This document shows positions 48,360 to 58,910 of a DNA stretch of 64,000 nt, piece after piece (position 1 is the first letter of the stretch; every line of letters starts with the position of its first letter). The DNA lies in contig OY282606.1 in NCBI GenBank assembly GCA_958298945.1, forward strand, positions 93,069,696-93,133,695. The letters run 5' to 3'. The DNA comes from Atherix ibis (Eukaryota > Arthropoda > Insecta > Diptera > Athericidae). A model generated the notes under the pieces. The model was not told where the DNA came from, did no database searches, and saw only the letters and a program-made list of their open reading frames with translations. Made by a program: the position numbers and the translations under genes.

Positions 48360-49690
48360 CTGAATTTTCGAATATCAATAAGGAAAAATTTTAGCAAGAC
48401 CCTCAAATTGTGAAATTTACGAAAACAGCCGTCTTTTTTTTAATTTTGCGATTTTTTGGTAATTTTGGTAAGTTCCGAAAATTCAAAATTCAAAACCGAA
48501 AATGTCAATTTTTTCGTATAAATTTACTTTACAAAAATGTGAAGTCTTTGTTAAAATTTTCTTTGGAAATGTATGAATTTTTTTTTGGAAAACGTGAATT
48601 TTTAATAAAATCTTTGTTCAGGAAAAAATAAATTTTTCCGTGAAAATTCTCTTTGGAAAAATAGAAATTTTTTGGTGAATATTTACTTTGGAAAAATTCG
48701 AATTTGTTTGGTAAAAGTTTTCTTTGCGAAAATGCAAATTTTGGTAAAAATTCACTGAAATTAAGTGAATTTTTTTTTGGAAAATGTGTAAATTTTTAGT
48801 AGAAATTTAGTTTGGGAATTTTCTTTTAGAAAAATGTGCATTTTTAGTGGAAATTCACTTTGGAGACAAGTGAATTTTTCGTTACTGCAAGTTTTCTTTG
48901 ACAAAATATGAAATTTTTTTATTGAACAACATGAACTTTTAGAAAAAATTGTGTTTGGGAAAAAATGAATTTTTTGGTGATTTTTTTTGACAAAAAAAGG
49001 GAATTGTTTAGTGGAAATTTATTTTGAGAAAAGGTGAATTTTTAGGCGAAAATTTGCTTTGGAGAAATTTGAATTTGTTTGGTTCTCTTTGGGAAAATGC
49101 AAATTTTGGTAAAAATTCTCTGAAATTAAGTGAATTTTTTTTTTTGGAAAACGTGTAAATTTTCAGTAAAAATTTTATTTGGAAAATGTGAATTTTACGA
49201 TAAAAATTAACTTTCGAGAAAAGTAAATTGTTTGTGATATTTTTTTTTTTTGGAAAAATGTGCATTTTTAGTGGAAATTTACTTTGGAGACAAGTGAATT
49301 TTTCGTTACTGAAAGTGTTCTTTGACAAAATGTGAAATTCTTTTCTTGGACAATATAAATTTTTAAGAAAAATTCTATTTGGCAAAAAAATGAATTTTTT
49401 TGTGGTGTGTTTTTTGCAAAAATGTGAATTTTTTAGTGGAAATTTACTTTAGAAAATTATGAATTTTTTTGCGAAAATGTTAATTTTAGCTAAAAATTAA
49501 TTTTGAACAATTATGTTTTTTGTGAAAATTATCTTTGCAAAAATGTAAACTTTTTGTTAAAAATACGGTTTGGAAGGAGCGTGTTAATTTATGGTGAATT
49601 TTTGAAAAAATGTGAATTTTCGACAAAAACTCTCTTTGGGAAAATGTGAATATTTTTTGGAAAATGTGAATTTTGTAATGAAAAAAATTT
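48360..49690 (+). repeat. AT-rich array of about 30-bp units with higher-order duplication
   Basis: Degenerate units alternate AAAATGTGAATTTTT with a T-rich half such as GGTAAAAATTCACTTTGG. Blocks recur: GAATTTGTTTGG at 48700 and 49071, and GAGACAAGTGAATTTTTCGT at 48863 and 49287, i.e. a duplication of about 370-425 bp. A 125-codon minus-strand frame at 49008-49385 is a by-product of the repeat. Confidence 0.9.
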
Positions 49691-49759
49691 AATTTTCATT
49701 TTATTATATCACTAATACATTGTTATTATATGTAAAATAATGCATTATTTAAAAGGTTA

Positions 49760-50375
49760 CATTACGAAACTTGTTGTAGAACTCAGATTCTGTTGAGTTA
49801 ATTTTTGGTAACTTTTTCGCACATTTCTGGCTGTAGTTCGGTCATTACTTGACCGATGTTGGTTTTTAAATAGTCTAAAAATTGAAGAAAAAATCTTTTA
49901 ACACAATTTTACAAAGATTCTAAGATTTATTTGTGAATCATATTTTTTGCTAGGCTCAACAGTGTCAAAGCGCACAACCTTGGAGGTTAATTGACATCGC
50001 CTAATCTTGAAAGTATGCGTCCTGGGAAATTTTCGTGCAATAAAGACAAAAACTGTCATCTATTGTGCATTGTCCTGTTAAAACCACCTATGGTCCTAAT
50101 TAAAATCTTTAAATTTAATAAAAAAAATCGATTATCATGCGGCCACAGCGTTCAGAATTGTCGACGACGTTCTTTCCTACTTCATTTTCAAAGATGACAC
50201 CTGCGGACCGAAATGCATACAATGCAGTCCTTTTCGATGAGGCAATGTCCTTTCTATAATCGCTTGTGGCTTTTTATAGCCCCAGTTATGATAATTTTGT
50301 ACCTAGCGATAAATGAGCCTCATCGCATAAGAAAACTATTTTACCCCAACGTTAAAATGACTTTTCATCCTTAAA
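49760..50375 (-). mobile_element. Tc3-like transposase fragment
   Basis: The minus strand at 49900-49770 reads YLKTNIGQVMTELQPEMCEK, then VTKN, stop, LNRI. This is the C-terminal region of the family (LK-NIR-VI-EI-PEMC--V-ENW--RI). The middle and the SDEA/YVNK region at 50320-50350 are present but badly broken. No terminal repeat is seen; a tandem array begins about 70 bp beyond the C-terminal end. Confidence 0.65.
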
Positions 50376-52110
50376 AATATTTCATAGTTAAAAGCAACTG
50401 TAACGCATTCAATTTTAAGGGATTATCTTAAATAAAAAGAAAAACAAATTAAATTATATAAAATACTTTTTTTAAAAAACAAAACAGTTTATAACTCATC
50501 TTAAACTTTTCATACATTTAGAAGAGAAAAAAAACTAAGTATCTATAAGCAAATTCCAACAGATTTCAACATGGCAACTAATCATAACTTGTCTTGTGGA
50601 TCTCAAAATTTTAAAAATAGCTTCTGAGCTTCAAAAATATATAGATATTCTCGTATATAAGCGATAAAATTGTTTTTGTACTTTCTGAATATATCACATA
50701 GTTGGCATCTGTTCTGTTTATAAATACACGCGTTCAAATAGACTCGTACTAACAAGTATGTATCTTGTACTAGTATCTACATATCTATATAAGATAGCAG
50801 ACATATTTTCAAATGGTTTCATTCACTTTTATGCGAATTAAATTTAAAAGCATATGAAAGAACTATAAGAATCCTTAGTTTTTAAAGATTTTCATTAAAT
50901 TGCAAATAAAAAAACAATAATAATAAATGAGAAAAAAGGATTTCCGAAAATATTAAAAATGTCTGCCAATATTTGCGCTTTTATTATTAATTAATATTCT
51001 TAATGGGTAATGAGAAATTCTAAAAATAAATTCCTGTGATAAGCTTAAGATAAATAATCAAGCTAAAAATAAATAGGTATAATTTTTTATTATTTTAAAA
51101 AAACAACACATAAATAGATATTAAACAAACAAAAAATATACGTGCATGTGAAAATAAACAAAACCATTCCAGTATTTACGAGTAGTTCGCTGCCATTGCC
51201 AGAGGTCTCTGGACTCGTTAAAGTATAAACAGTTTAGAAAAAAAATTCTTATATCTTTTTTTTATTGATTCACAATTAACCCGGGAAGGGGGGTCACAGG
51301 AAAAAGAAAATTGATTATTTCCAATATCACTTCCTAATTCGTTTGTATTTTTATACAATATTTTCTTTCTAACATTTTTATAATGATTTTTTTTCCTACT
51401 TGTTTTATGTATTCTCTTTCACCCTTGAACGATACTACATAAAACCATGTGAATACGACCAGTCGACATGGAATAAGTGAATGTAAATATTTACAACCCT
51501 TAGTCATGATACATGCTAGAACAAATATACACAGAGAAGAGAACACAATTACCAGTCAGTTTAGAGACAGGATAGGAAAAATTAAAAACAATAACAATTA
51601 CTAAACAAACACCGAATGAACATAATCGCATAAATATTTACAAATAGTACTACGAGTATTTTGTATCGAAAATGAGACTTGCACTAATAATCATTATTGT
51701 GTGATGACAAATCACGGAAAAAGGGCATTTTCCAAAGGGGGCAGAAAGGGAATATCTCCATCTATTCTCGTCTGTTTTGTCTAGGGAATATGTAAACGAT
51801 TGGAAGGAGCATTGGGGAAATGTGGAAATTCTGAAAATGTTGTGGTAGTGCAGGAGTTTAGATTATATTAAGAGTATTAATAGCGACAACACAGAACCAG
51901 TAATATCGTTGTTGATGTTTGCGTTTTTATTAAACTGTTCATATTTGTTTATTTGTTATTTTTAATCTTCTACTTTTTATGATAGAATTTTTTTTTTATT
52001 GATGGTGCGTATGCGTTAATTACCAATAATTTGATGACTTTTGGTTAAAGCGTAACTACGATTTTCATTGGAACTTTTCTTGATTGGAAATCAAACAATT
52101 TATATTTTTT
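50376..52110. other. AT-rich non-coding DNA
   Basis: No gene recognised. Confidence 0.5.
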
Positions 52111-53039
52111 GTTCAAAACGTATCGCGAATTTTGAATTTCCGCGGATTACGTACATTCGATTTTTTGTGGCGTTATGTTGGTACTCATATCTCTCACTTA
52201 TGTCGACAAGTTTGGCCATTTTGAATGACCAGTTAATTTTTGACAGCTGCTTTGCTCGCACGTGTTTTGGCTCGTCTTCGATTTTTGCTCAATTTCGACC
52301 AAAAACAGCATTAACATAGCTAAGGAGCTATTGGACTCTATCCGCGACGACCCAACTTTGCTCCAAAGGATCATAACTGGTGACGAATCATAGATTCATG
52401 GTTATGACGTGGAAACCAAAGCTCAATCATCCCAATGGAAGCTGCCACACGAGCCAAGACCAAAAAAGTGCGCCAAGTTCGGTCGAATGTGAAGGTTTTC
52501 CTTACAGTTTTCTTCAATTGCAGGGGCGTGGTGTATCATGAGTTCTTGCCACAGGGTAAAACGGTCAATAAGGAATATTACCTACAATGATCAATAAGGA
52601 ATATAAGTTGCGCGAAGTAATCCGCCAGAAACGCCCGGATTTCTGGAAGAACAAAAATTGGCTTTTGTACCATGATAACGCCCCTGCTCACGAATCGTTG
52701 CTTGTGCGCAAATTTTTGGCCAAAAACAACACACTTATAATGCCGTAGTACCGTATTCCCCAGATCTGGCCCCCTGTAAATTTTTCTTGTTCCCGAAACT
52801 GAAGAGCCCCATGAAAGGACGACGCTACGCTACGATTGAGGAGATAAAGACGGTATCGAAGGAGGAGCTGAACAAGACCATAAAAAAATGATTTTTTAAG
52901 TGCTTCGAGGATTGAGAAAAATGTTGGCACAAGTGCATAATATCTGATGGGGATTACTTTGAAAGGGACAAAATAGATATTCATGAATAAATAAATAATT
53001 TTTGAAAAAAAAACACAAAATTCGCGATATTTTTTGAAC
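52111..53039 (+). mobile_element. Internally deleted mariner element with terminal repeats
   Basis: Inverted repeats at 52111-52134 and 53016-53039 match at 22 of 24 positions (core TATCGCGAATTTTG). Outside the right repeat the sequence AGACCTTGTA continues as a likely outer terminus ending in TA at 53048-53049; the left outer 10 bp do not match, so the left tip is probably altered. The leader at 52138-52300 matches 333-175 near the window start. Length is 0.93 kb against about 1.3 kb for a full mariner. Confidence 0.85.
52312..52990 (+). pseudogene. Mariner transposase lacking the DNA-binding half
   Basis: The reading starts inside the protein at INIAKELLDSIRDDP and includes ITGDES (first catalytic Asp, followed by a stop), KVRQVRSNVKVFLTVFFN after a frameshift, FLPQGKTVNKEYY, then LLYHDNAPAHESLLVRKF (second Asp). 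The third site reads SPDLAPCKFFLFPKLKSPMK, with Lys in place of the catalytic Asp. The C terminus GDYFERDKIDIHE ends at TAA 52988-52990. About 170 N-terminal residues, including the helix-turn-helix, have been removed by a deletion that joins the leader directly to the catalytic part. At least three frameshifts or stops remain. A long minus-strand frame at 52688-53080 is a shadow. Confidence 0.9.
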
Positions 53040-53248
53040 AGACCTTGTACTTGGTCTGATAAGTGCTTAGAACCAAGCACTTTTTTAAGAAATTTTCTGT
53101 TCTATTTAGGCAAATTTTTTTTTATAATAAAGTAAAAGGATAGATCTTGTTTGGCGCTAGAAAAAGTGATTTGTGACTCAGGAAAAAGGATTAGTAGTAT
53201 CATCGCCATTACATTTACCCAGATTTGAGCATAATGTCAATCAGAAAG

Positions 53249-53660
53249 AGCTGTTCGAGGGAGCTTCAAAAAGATTGAGCCGGCAGCGAAAAATCTTGGG
53301 CTGCACATAAATGAAGGCAAAACAAAATACATGGTGGCATCAAAGTCAAGACCAGTTAGCACTAGTCACAAAGACATAGGAGATTATAGCTTTGAAATAG
53401 TTTAATTATTTTCCTACAACAACATGGAAGAAGGAATTCGCTCGAAAACTCTGACCATAACAACTTAGTTGGGTTCTCAGCAAAAACCATTGTGAACTCT
53501 GATCCTTCGAAGAGTTTTTAGGCTTCCACATGAGAATAGAAGATTCCGGATGATATTCTGGTTGCGGATAAAATTAAGCTCAATAGGCTGCGATGGCATT
53601 TAAGCCGTATGAATAAGCAAGATCCTACCAGGAAAAACTCTATTTATGGTCCCAAACGAC
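53249..53660 (+). pseudogene. LINE reverse transcriptase C-terminal fragment
   Basis: The plus strand reads SFKKIEPAAKNLGLHINEGK, continuing TKYMVASKSRP, then IGDYSFEIV and a stop. This is the region after the catalytic box in endonuclease/reverse-transcriptase LINE proteins (F--IE-AAK--GL-INE-KTKYM, then FE-V--F-YLG). About 200 bp on, DKIKLNRLRWHLSRMNKQDP, then TRKN, matches the conserved RLRW-GHV-RM---D--RK motif near the protein's C terminus. The segment between is full of stops. No ends of the element are visible. The order and spacing of the two motifs agree with the family. Confidence 0.75.
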
Positions 53661-54229
53661 GAAATAGGTCCTGTCTTTGCTGAAGCTATGTCCGTACTCA
53701 AAATGCCAAAAATATGCTATACGTGCCTGTCTAGAGTTATTTGTATCAGCAGGCCTGGGCCAGACTTCCGGTTGTGTCGCTGTTGATGATGAATGAAGGA
53801 ATAGTGAAAAAACATGTATGAACTGAGTTTGAACTAAAATTGTAGGTTAAAATATGTTCTAGTTATTAAAAATATTGAAGGGGGCTAGAGTAAAAATGAG
53901 TTTGACGAGCTATTAATATCTGACAGGGATGAGCGTTTCGTGAAACAAATTGTACTGAAGCTACGACAGTTCAAAACGTTTCGACGACAACTAAAGGGCA
54001 CTCTGGCTGAATTTTAGTCCCATAGTTGCTAAATCAGAGTACCAGAGAACATGTGTAATGAAAATGAGACTTTGATTTCCATGCCCAGTAATACTTTGAA
54101 GATGGACGATACTTCTTCCTTCACCTGATGATAATTCAGAAAGGAGAAAAAAGTCAGTTAATCGATTACCTGCCATTGCACCATATTATGAAATAGTTTA
54201 AAAAAACAGGACCAATTTGGTTCTTATTA
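53661..54229. other. Non-coding DNA
   Basis: 53661-53800 may still be LINE tail; otherwise nothing recognised. Confidence 0.4.
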
Positions 54230-55077
54230 AAGATTTCACAGAATTTCCGAGAAAAATTATTTCTAATTTTTTTTCTGTTTTAATATCAATAAGAATTTTG
54301 CTTCAAGTACCCCCATACGATGAAATCGGAACGGTTCAAATCAGGGGTTCATAGGAGCCAGTCGATATCACCACTTTTTGACATTATTCGGCCGGTAAAA
54401 ATTTCTCTCAAAATATGCATTGTAGCACGCGGTGTGTGTGATGTGGCATCGTCTTGTTGGAACCACATGTATGGTAGGCTTAGTTGATCCAATTCGGATA
54501 AAAGAAAGTTTTCCAACATGTCCCGATAGCGATCACCAGTAACTGTTGCAGCATTGCCTGCAGCATCCTCAAAGAAATATCGCCCAATGATGCTGCACCA
54601 TAAAGTTTCTCTACGAGGGTGTACTGATTTTTGGTGTATCAAGGATTTTCAGTACCCCAACATCAGATGTTCTATTTATTAACAAAGCCAGTCTAGTCGA
54701 AGGGTGCTTCGTCGCTCATGAAGATTTTTTGCTAAAAATGGTCATCGTCTATACCGACTGTAAAACTAAAGCACTCCAGTCTCACCGCCATTCATGGTCA
54801 TTTGCCTATAACTGTTGTATCAATTGGATTTCACACGGGTAAAAGGGCAAATCTTTTTTTAAGAATTTTTACCAAATCTGATGGAGATTGAACAGCTATT
54901 TATATAAAAAGTTTTAATAATTTAAAAACATTGTTATGGCGTTAGATGCTCTATTATAAATTGCTATCGACCACTTTCTACAACTGTCATCCGAACCAAA
55001 ATGGCAGCCAAATAAATGTCATCCAAACCAAAATGGCTGCCAAACAAAAACAAACCAGGAACATATAAAACACCCTG
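54230..55077 (-). mobile_element. Tc3-like element, truncated, with 5' terminal repeat
   Basis: The upper end, ACACCCTG at 55070-55077 followed by TA, is the family's outer terminus. On the minus strand the transposase reads SDEA-like sequence near 54720, then IIGRYFFEDAAGNAATVTGD, RYRDMLENFLLSELD, MWFQQDDATSHTPRATM (second catalytic Asp), and after a stop TPDLNRSDFIVWGYLK (third Asp retained). The first 200 bp after the terminus contain a 40-bp direct duplication, TGTCATCC(G/A)AACCAAAATGG at 54977 and 55017. The 3' end is not found. Frames are interrupted, so the copy is inactive. Confidence 0.75.
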
Positions 55078-55579
55078 TATATTGTTACTTTTTAGCAAAT
55101 AAATATTTTCATAATTAACCACAAAGAAGTATCTTATATCTTCATTTAAAAATAAAAGAATATTTTAATTATCAAAAAATAAAAAAATTATTGTAACAAA
55201 AAGCCAAAAAAAAAACCATAAAATTGTTTGATAAAAAAAAACCATAAAACTTCCATAAAATTTAAAACTTAATAAATTTTAATATCTTTTTATAGTTTAT
55301 GACGTACATATTTGGAAAACTAATCCGATTAATTGTGATTTAATAAATTTCCATATAAGCTGTTGCAAAAATTTATTTCAATAAAATATTTAAAAAAAAA
55401 AAAATTATTGGAATATTATGCAGAATATTTATTTATAAAACTTTCTATTAATAATAGAATTTGGTAGATTTTTGATGACTTAAAAATCTTTTCTGTTAAA
55501 AATATAAAACAGCACTTATCAATGTATCGAGAAAATTACTAATTTTTTTAATTTAAATTCTCACAATTCATAGTGGGTA
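55078..55579. other. AT-rich spacer between two Tc3-like elements
   Basis: Very AT-rich; nothing recognised. Confidence 0.5.
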
Positions 55580-56518
55580 CAAGGTGTTCTAGGACAAAAT
55601 TAAGCACTTTTAAAAAAAAAAATAATTTCCAGTAGAAATGAAAAATTATTATTGTAACTTACGGTCAAATTTGTGTTTATAGTTTTGAAATGGGCCGGCG
55701 TGGAGAAAAACAATTTTTTTTGGGTTAAAAAATTACCTGCTGTTAGTTAGCTTCATAAAAAGAAATAGAGGAGATGTTAAAGCTGGAGAGTGGTTAAGCC
55801 AACCACTTTTCGACGAAATTCTTTTAGAAAACATTGCACGCAGATTTTTTATTGAAGCGCGTATAGTGTATGAGGTGGTGCTGTTTTTTTTTGGAACCAC
55901 ATGTCTTTCAACCTTGTTTGCCAAGAGAATCCTCGAAGAAAAGCGAATCAATAATAACTCCTACCGAAACATCGTACCACACAGTCATACTTACAGGATG
56001 TTCAGCTTGTTCCTGAAGTGTCACTGAATTGTTACGTCCCCAAAATAGGCTATTTTGCTTACTAATGTCCCCAGAAGCCGCTGAAGTCAGCATGTGGTTC
56101 ATCACTCAAAGAGGTAAGCTATAAATTATTTTCACGAGTGCATATGATCTCTGAGCAGAAGCTCCTGTGTTAGCTGATTTTTTTACGGGTCTTTAAACAA
56201 AACTTTCAATACAGATGTTTGAGAAAGAGTCAATCTTTCTACGGAATGCTTTATGGCAGTACCTGGACTTTCACCTACACTTTCACACATCACATTGCAA
56301 ATTTTGGTACATTATTAAGATCCAATTTTTTTGGATGATTTTTTACAATAATTATAAAATGCTAAAGTTAAGAGTAATATTGTATATTATAATAAATTTT
56401 CTACGTCTGGTATCTGTAATTGTTAAATATTAATGGCAATTATAGACACCAGACGCAGAAAAATTATGAACAAAAAAAAACCAAATTTAAGTTGTAAATT
56501 TATCTTTAGAACAACCTG
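55580..56518 (-). mobile_element. Tc3-like element with both terminal repeats, internally deleted
   Basis: The left end CAAGGTGTTCTAGGACAAAA (55580 onward, preceded by TA at 55578-55579) is the inverted complement, with mismatches, of the right end TATCTTTAGAACAACCTG (56501-56518). On the minus strand the transposase shows GDISKQNSLFWG, MTVWYDVSVGVIIDSLFFED, then a jump to the region around WFQQD, where the second catalytic Asp is lost (KKNSTTSYT). The deletion and stops make it inactive. At 0.94 kb it is shorter than the 1.2-kb copy at 33338-34537. Confidence 0.75.
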
Positions 56519-57270
56519 CATTCATAAAATTTAAGGGAAATTTGGTAAAGTATTTTATGCGGTTTTTTTTTAAATTTTATAATATTTGGAAATATTAAGT
56601 TTTTATAAAAAAAATTTCAAATTTGAGGGTCAGTCATTAATAAATAGAATTTTTTTGATGGCAATTATAAGAAATATATAAGTTTGTGTTATTACGCATT
56701 TGCTAAAGTAACGCCATCTAGTGATTTTCCATGAACAAAAACAAAAACTGTTTACCATTTTTCCGATTTGCCTAGTAAGCTTTCTTGTCCACATTTTAAA
56801 CTAAATAACTTGACAAAAAAAAACAATTATATTTTAAGTATGTATTGTACATCCTCTCATATTTTTTGATATATTTTTTTGGCTAATATCCAAAACTGAA
56901 AATAGTAGAAAAAAACTTTAAAAAAAATTGTGAAAATTTTAGTTTTTTGCCAAATTTTTTTTGTCTACTCAAGTTATTTTTGTTTATGATAGATACTATT
57001 TCGTTAAGTATTTATGTTAATTTAGCTTTTTTTTTTACTTTTAAAACTATTTTATTTTTACTGGATTCTATAGTTTTTACATTTTGTTAAGCTGTATTTT
57101 TAACAAAAAAAATTTATATAATTTTATAAAAAAAACATAACCAGCACTTAAGGAAATTTCTTATATCCTATTTTATTTTTTAAATATTGTATATAAAGAT
57201 TATCTATTCAAAACTGATCTAATAAAGGATTATCCAATTTAAACTTTGAAAAGAAAAATCAAATATAATA
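56519..57270. other. Very AT-rich non-coding DNA
   Basis: Nothing recognised. Confidence 0.5.
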
Positions 57271-58442
57271 CGAGGGTCATTCAACAAGTACTTAGCCTGA
57301 CCGCCCGATAAAACTGCTGTTACAAAAGAAATTTACCATCGTGCAGTACATTGTTTAAGTAGCCTAGTGTCAAAGTTTCAGTTGATTCCCTTCATTAGTT
57401 TTGTTTTGAGAGCCTTTGAAATCGAGCGTGTCGGTCGGTTGCACAAAAATGGAAAAAGAACAATATCGTTCGGTGATTAGATTCTTGTTTTTGGAAGGGA
57501 AAACGCGCAACGAAATCAAAGATCGCTTGGATGCTATGTATGGTGACTCTTCACCTTTGATGGCGACCGTCAAGAATTGGTTCAACGAGTTTGTTCGTGG
57601 CCGCACGTCGGTTTTTGATGAGCCACGCCCAGGTGCCCCGAAAACGGCTGCTACGGAGGAGAACGTTAAAAAAGTCCACGATCTCGTTTTGGCAGACCGT
57701 CGATTGAAGGTTCACGAGATAGCTGAGACTGTGGGCATCGCAGTAGGAATGGTACATCATATTCTACACGAACAACTGGGCATGAGAAAGCTGTCGGCGT
57801 GATGGGTGCCGCGTTTGCCCACACCGGAAAACAAGCGCAACTGTGAGACCACATCGGCGACGTGTTTGGCGCTGTTTCAGCGCAGTCCAGCGGAGTTCTT
57901 GCGTCGTTTCGTGACCGTCGACGAAACATGGATTCACTGGTACACACCAGAGACCAAGGAACAGTCGAAACAGTGGACTTCACTCGGCGAACGTGCTCCG
58001 AAGAAGGCGAAGACTGTTCGATCGGCCGGAAAGGTGATGGCCACCGTTTTCTGGAATTCACAAGGTGTGATCCACATCGATTACCTCAAGAAGGGTAAAA
58101 CAATCACGGGGCGCTACTTTGCTGACTTATGGGGCCGATTTGACGTCGAATTAAAGAAAAAGCGGCCCCGCTTTGCGAAGAAAAAAGTGCTGTTCCACCA
58201 CGACAACGCGCCGGCTCAAACCTCCGCCGTCGCCATGGCCAAATTGGTCAAATTGCGCTACGAATTGCTGCCCCATCGACCGTACTCTCCAGATTTGGCC
58301 CTTTGTGACTTTTTGTTTCCAAACATGAAAAAATCACTCGCCGGGAATAGATTTGGGTCGAATGAGGAGGTCATCGTCGCCACGGAGGCCTATTTTGCTT
58401 CCCTCGAGAAAATGTATTTTTTGGACGGGTTGAAAAAGTTAG
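57271..58442 (+). mobile_element. Mariner element, irritans type, missing its 3' end
   Basis: The left terminus CGAGGGTCATTCAACAAGTA begins at 57271 after a TA at 57269-57270. The inverted copy expected about 1.3 kb on is absent. At about 58442 the mariner sequence stops and a minus-strand Tc3-like fragment begins. The base composition is much richer in GC than the rest of the window, a sign of recent arrival. Confidence 0.85.
57449..58442 (+). pseudogene. Mariner transposase, irritans (Himar)-like, one in-frame stop
   Basis: ATG 57449 starts MEKEQYRSVIRFLFLEGK, the usual N terminus of this subfamily. Two helix-turn-helix domains follow (to about residue 110), then HILHEQLGMRKLSA, a TGA at 57800-57802 (residue 118), and WVPRLPTPENKR. 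The nuclease is uninterrupted: VTVDETWIHWYTPE (first Asp), VLFHHDNAPAQTSA (second Asp) and SPDLALCDFLFPN (third Asp), with the canonical 34 residues between the last two. About 331 codons are present; the last 15 or so of the family are replaced beyond GLKKL by antisense of the adjacent element, so the frame running to 58522 has a chimeric tail. The stop could come from one C-to-T change at an Arg codon (CGA to TGA). Overlapping frames on both strands are shadows. Confidence 0.95.
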
Positions 58443-58910
58443 TGCCAAGGGGCACTCTCCTTTTGAGATACTTTTTGATGACTTTTTCGCATATTTCGTT
58501 CCATAATTCGGCCATTACTTGATGAATGGTTGTTTTTTAAAATGCTCTAAACTTTAAAAATTATTTTTATAAATGTGATATTTTATAAAAACAAAGTCCA
58601 ACGGCTTCACATCGCATGATCTTCTTTTAGTTTAATTAACATCACAAAATATCGAAATTACGCATTCTGTGAACATTTCGCGCAATAATAAACCAGAATT
58701 TATTGCGTTGCGTAGCTTGTAGCATTGACTTGTGAAAAAACGCATATGGTTGTTCGTACAAAACTGCACTTTTCATGCATATAATAGGGATTCTACCGTC
58801 TTTTGTTGATTTTTTGAAGCCACATATAGCGTAATTTTGCTCATTGACATTATCTCCTTTTGGGAGAAATGAGCCTCATCGCTGAAGAAAATTTTACCAC
58901 GTCAAAATCA
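58443..58910 (-). mobile_element. Tc3-like transposase fragment fused to the mariner element
   Basis: The minus strand at 58540-58443 reads TIHQVMAELWNEICEKVIKK, then YLKRR, the C-terminal part of the family. Near 58900-58840 it shows a broken FSDEAH...NEQN region. The middle is degenerate. The C-terminal dozen residues and the terminal repeat are missing exactly where the mariner sequence begins. Confidence 0.65.

Noticed and set aside
49008..49385. Minus-strand open frame of 125 codons
   Set aside because: It lies wholly inside the 30-bp repeat array; the repeat simply lacks stops in that frame.
52688..53080. Minus-strand open frame of 130 codons
   Set aside because: It is the antisense of the mariner transposase C terminus and extends beyond the terminal repeat.
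54333..54350. GGTTCAAATC, resembling a tRNA T-loop
   Set aside because: It lies in Tc3-like transposase sequence and there is no acceptor stem or D-arm around it.
57666..58061. Minus-strand frame of 131 codons
   Set aside because: It is a shadow of the well-preserved mariner transposase on the plus strand.
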